From VMEP01 sp964414265 (GTDB taxonomy: Bacteria; Patescibacteriota; Minisyncoccia; Phycocordibacterales; VMEP01): a stretch of DNA of 7,694 nucleotides. The position numbers and the translations under genes are program-made. Positions 5,378 through 7,694 of this stretch are shown one piece after another. Under the pieces are notes generated by a model. It saw only the letters and a list, made by a program, of their open reading frames with translations. It searched no databases and was not told where the DNA came from. Numbering within the stretch: position 1 is the first letter of the stretch; every line of letters starts with the position of its first letter. The stretch is from the NCBI GenBank assembly GCA_964414265.1, contig CAYPVT010000031.1:1-7694 (forward strand), read 5' to 3'.

Positions 5378-5617
5378 GAATAAAGAATCTTAAAAACGAA
5401 TGTTTTTCGGAATAGGACAAAAGACTTGCTCTATTGCCTAATACCTTTTATTCCGGCAAGCGAGGAGCGGGTGGAGGTGTATTTACCTACACAACGTCCG
5501 AGCGAAGACGGAACAAGTGGTATATTCTGCAGATAATTATTAGATAATGAATCAATCCAGCATAGTTTTTCGCTGGTAGGGCTTGCCCTAAACTTAAATA
5601 CCTTTTATATTTAGCTA
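5378..5617. other. 240-bp intergenic region with several hairpins
   Basis: No gene is evident. After sod there is an AT hairpin AAAAAC/GTTTTT (5392-5407), then a larger structure with outer arms CGGAATA/TATTCCG (5408-5414, 5449-5455) and an inner AAAG/CTTT. Within it AATAG/CTATT can pair in an alternative fold. Next is GTGTA/TACAC around a 6-base loop near 5477-5492, then a GC-richer block with the related motifs GCGAGGAGCGG and CGAGCGAAGACG. CCAGC/GCTGG arms occur at 5557-5576. The first two hairpins may end the desulfurase-sod transcript; the rest may be a decayed repeat or an unrecognised RNA. Confidence 0.5.
5583..5611 (+). promoter_or_regulatory. Promoter of the HtrA-like gene
   Basis: TTGCCC (5583-5588), a 17-bp spacer, and TATATT (5606-5611). 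The ATG at 5618 is six bases further, so the predicted start of transcription coincides with the start codon (leaderless). An inverted repeat AGGGC-TT-GCCCT (5578-5589) covers the -35 and could be an operator. Confidence 0.55.
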
Positions 5618-6463
5618 ATGGATCACCTAAATAAAACACAACTTGTACTCCTCGCAATACTCGTTAGTTTTGTTTCATCTATCTCGACGGGTATCGTAAT
5701 GATTAAACTTACGGAGAATTCTCCACAGCCTATTACTCAAACAATAAATAGGGTCATCGAAAAGACGATTGAAAGAGTAGCCCCTGAAAAGAGCACGAGT
5801 ATTGTTACGAAGATAGTTAAAGAAGAAGAATTAATTGTTTCAGCTATTGAAAAAAATAGTGGCAATGTTGTTAAAATAAAAACGGACGTTGATTTAGAGA
5901 AAAATAATCCTGGAACACTACTTGGTTATGGTTTTGTTTTTTCAGGAAGCGATAAATTGGTTGTAACAGATTTAAATCTTGTTGCGGATAAAGATATTCC
6001 TTATGCAATTGAGTTTTCAAACGGAACTACTATTAAAGCAGAAAGAGTATATGGCAGTGAAAGTGGTGTGGCTGTTATGAAGTTCTCCGAGTCAGCAGGT
6101 GATAAAATTCCAGAATTTAATAATTCAAGTTTGACCAGCGATAAATCAGTAAAAGTAGGACAGACTGTTGTTGGAATAGCAGACACTGTTTCAACCGGTC
6201 TTATCTCGGGTGTGATTTTTGAAAAAGATAATCCTACAGCAACGAGCACCCCAAGTGGTGAAGTTGAAAAAACTCACATAAGCGCAATTAAAACAAACAT
6301 TACTTCAATAGAAGAAACAGGCTGGCCACTAATTAATCTAGAAGGGGAGGTTGTTGGGGTGGCTATTTGGAAAGATAAGGCACGTTTCGTTATTCCCGGA
6401 AGTTATATAGGAAAGGCCATTTCAGCCTCAAAGACCATACAGTCCACGGCCAAGACGCAGTAA
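5618..6463 (+). CDS. Membrane-anchored HtrA/DegP-like protein, probable pseudoprotease
   Basis: The 281-residue protein has one N-terminal membrane segment (about residues 8-29), so the bulk should lie outside the membrane, followed by a charged stalk (about 38-80) and a trypsin-like double barrel (about 80-270). Recognisable S1C blocks are LGYGFVFSGSDKLVVTD, a VAVMKF strand, VGQTVVGIAD, STGLISGVI and a GEVVGVAI strand. All three catalytic sites are changed: the TNxHV block reads TDLNLV (His to Asn120), the DxAVL Asp is Gly150, and GNSGGPL reads EETGWPL (Ser to Thr234, with an oxyanion-hole glycine now Trp236). No PDZ domain follows. It therefore probably binds peptides or proteins rather than cutting them, perhaps as an envelope sensor or scaffold. 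It stands alone on its promoter, ahead of clpB. Fold assignment is good; function is unknown. Confidence 0.8.
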   Translation: MDHLNKTQLVLLAILVSFVSSISTGIVMIKLTENSPQPITQTINRVIEKTIERVAPEKSTSIVTKIVKEEELIVSAIEKNSGNVVKIKTDVDLEKNNPGTLLGYGFVFSGSDKLVVTDLNLVADKDIPYAIEFSNGTTIKAERVYGSESGVAVMKFSESAGDKIPEFNNSSLTSDKSVKVGQTVVGIADTVSTGLISGVIFEKDNPTATSTPSGEVEKTHISAIKTNITSIEETGWPLINLEGEVVGVAIWKDKARFVIPGSYIGKAISASKTIQSTAKTQ

Positions 6464-6465
6464 TT

Positions 6466-6493
6466 TTGACAAATTCTTATTAGATGTTATAGT
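6466..6493 (+). promoter_or_regulatory. Strong promoter of clpB
   Basis: Consensus TTGACA (6466-6471), a 16-bp spacer, and TATAGT (6488-6493) preceded by TGT, an extended -10. It starts three bases past the preceding stop codon. The leader of about 30 bases is AT-rich, has no Shine-Dalgarno, and carries TAGTTA twice (6508-6513, 6520-6525). No CIRCE (HrcA) operator is seen. Confidence 0.75.
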
Positions 6494-6531
6494 TTTTGAT
6501 ATTAATTTAGTTACTTAAATAGTTAAATAAA

Positions 6532-7694
6532 ATGCCTCCATTAGATAGATTTACAACTAAAGCCCAACAAGCAATCAGTAGAGCTCACGAGCTTGCTGTT
6601 GAGCGTGGCCAAAACCACGTTACGCCATTGCATCTTTTGACTGCTTTGGTGCTTCAGGACGAAAGCACTGTTATTTCTGTACTCGAAAAACTTGAGGTTG
6701 ATATTGCGCTTTTAACCGATTCTTTACTTGAGGCTATTGAAACACCAGAATCGGCAACGACGATGGCTCCTTCGTATAATTTGTTTTTGACTCCCGACCT
6801 TGCGCGCATCCTTGAAGGTTCGGTAAAAATTTCTCAATACATGAAAGATGACTTGGCTTCAACAGAGCATTTGTTTTTGGCACTCTGTGAAGTTCCCGGA
6901 CAAGCGCGAGAAATATTAAATCGTTTCCGCGTTAACAAGGAAATAACAATGACTATTTTGGAGGAACTCCGAAATAAAAATGTTGTTGACGCTGATTCTC
7001 CTAAAAAGTTTCGTGTACTTTCAAAATATACCCGTAATCTTACAGACCTTGCTCGTGAGGATAAACTTGATCCGGTTATTGGTCGCGATAGCGAAATTAT
7101 GCGTATCATGCAGATTCTTTCTCGTCGTACTAAAAACAATCCGATTTTAATAGGGGATGCTGGGACTGGTAAAACCGCAGTGGTTGAAGGTCTCGCAATT
7201 CGTATCTCAAGAGGAGATGTTCCCGAGTCTCTTCGTGATAAAGATTTGGTGTCACTTGATTTGGGCTCGCTTATTGCCGGCACAAAATATCGTGGTGAAT
7301 TTGAAGAGCGTATGCGCGCGATGATGAAGGAAATTGAAAAAAGCGAAGGAAGAGTAATTTTATTTATTGATGAACTCCATACAATTGTTGGAGCTGGAAG
7401 CGCTGAAGGAGCGCTCGATCTTGCAAACATACTAAAACCAGCTTTGGCTCGTGGAGAGTTACGAGCAATTGGCGCAACAACACTTAAAGAATACCAAAAG
7501 CATATTGAAAAAGACCCAGCCCTTGCTCGTCGTTTTCAACCAGTATTTGTGGACGAACCATCACCAGAAGACACAATCGCCATTTTGCGCGGTCTTAAAG
7601 AGAAATATGAGCTTTATCACGGCGTTCGTATTACCGACGACGCTATCGTCGCAGCCGTCAATTTAAGTATTCGTTATATCACCAACAGATTTTT
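6532..7694 (+). CDS. clpB: ATP-dependent chaperone ClpB, N-terminal part
   Basis: ClpB is a hexameric AAA+ disaggregase that pulls proteins from aggregates with the DnaK system. The first 387 residues are visible and the frame is open to the window edge. The N domain (about 1-145) has the two Clp_N repeats, with FTTKAQQAISRAHELA and HVTPLHLLTAL. The linker YTRNLTDLAREDKLDPVIGRD leads to the first AAA+ module: Walker A GDAGTGKT (208-215, where most have GEPGVGKT), Walker B ILFIDE (276-281), sensor GATT (314-317) and Arg fingers RR (333-334). The stretch EDTIAILRGLKEKYELYHGVRI favours ClpB over ClpC, but the M domain that would settle this lies outside. A full gene would be about 2.6 kb. Its consensus promoter suggests high expression; no CIRCE or other heat-shock operator is visible. 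Confidence 0.92.
   Translation, partial: MPPLDRFTTKAQQAISRAHELAVERGQNHVTPLHLLTALVLQDESTVISVLEKLEVDIALLTDSLLEAIETPESATTMAPSYNLFLTPDLARILEGSVKISQYMKDDLASTEHLFLALCEVPGQAREILNRFRVNKEITMTILEELRNKNVVDADSPKKFRVLSKYTRNLTDLAREDKLDPVIGRDSEIMRIMQILSRRTKNNPILIGDAGTGKTAVVEGLAIRISRGDVPESLRDKDLVSLDLGSLIAGTKYRGEFEERMRAMMKEIEKSEGRVILFIDELHTIVGAGSAEGALDLANILKPALARGELRAIGATTLKEYQKHIEKDPALARRFQPVFVDEPSPEDTIAILRGLKEKYELYHGVRITDDAIVAAVNLSIRYITNRF

Noticed and set aside
6464..6531. CIRCE/HrcA operator before clpB
   Set aside because: No TTAGCACTC-type inverted repeat is present; only AT-rich direct repeats are seen.
6834..7430. A 198-residue antisense frame
   Set aside because: It lies wholly inside clpB, whose AAA+ motifs are unmistakable; the antisense peptide is Ser/Arg-rich and has no recognisable domain.

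Overview
The window looks like a piece of a small, AT-rich bacterial genome of the Candidate Phyla Radiation (Patescibacteria, most likely a Parcubacteria-type lineage). The reasons are a DUF4446 protein next to infB, an initiation factor 2 without its long N-terminal region, a membrane-anchored HtrA-like protein with a Val/Glu/Arg-rich stalk, short genes that mostly lack Shine-Dalgarno sequences, and hairpin-rich intergenic DNA carrying tRNA fragments. This placement is inference from style and gene content, not from a database search.

Layout. Positions 1-236 hold the 3' end of folD (+ strand). Positions 237-624 hold no gene. They contain a 148-bp sequence present twice without a mismatch, whose right-hand part resembles the 3' end and trailer of the neighbouring tRNA-Leu in opposite orientation. 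Two tRNA genes follow on the - strand, Leu (UAA) and Cys (GCA), each with its own -10 box. A 19-bp copy of the 5' end of tRNA-Cys lies at 965-983. On the - strand from 3479 down to 1005 is a likely operon DUF4446 - infB - rbfA, ending in two 30S ribosome factors (translation initiation and 30S maturation).

A divergent promoter region (3480-3595) separates this from the + strand genes: a cysteine desulfurase and, nine bases further on, an Fe/Mn superoxide dismutase, suggesting a joint Fe-S/oxidative-stress unit. After a 240-bp hairpin-rich gap comes a single-pass membrane protein with an HtrA/DegP-like fold that has lost all three catalytic residues. The window ends inside clpB, a heat-shock disaggregase with a strong promoter.

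Most notable are (i) the duplicated element with an inverted tRNA-Leu 3' end, (ii) an in-frame insertion in the IF-2 GTPase domain encoded by two back-to-back DNA hairpins, similar in concept to protein-coding palindromic elements, (iii) the pseudoprotease, and (iv) promoters placed so close to start codons that leaderless mRNAs are predicted. I do not see a multi-gene defence or biosynthetic system here; the novelty is mainly in the repeats.
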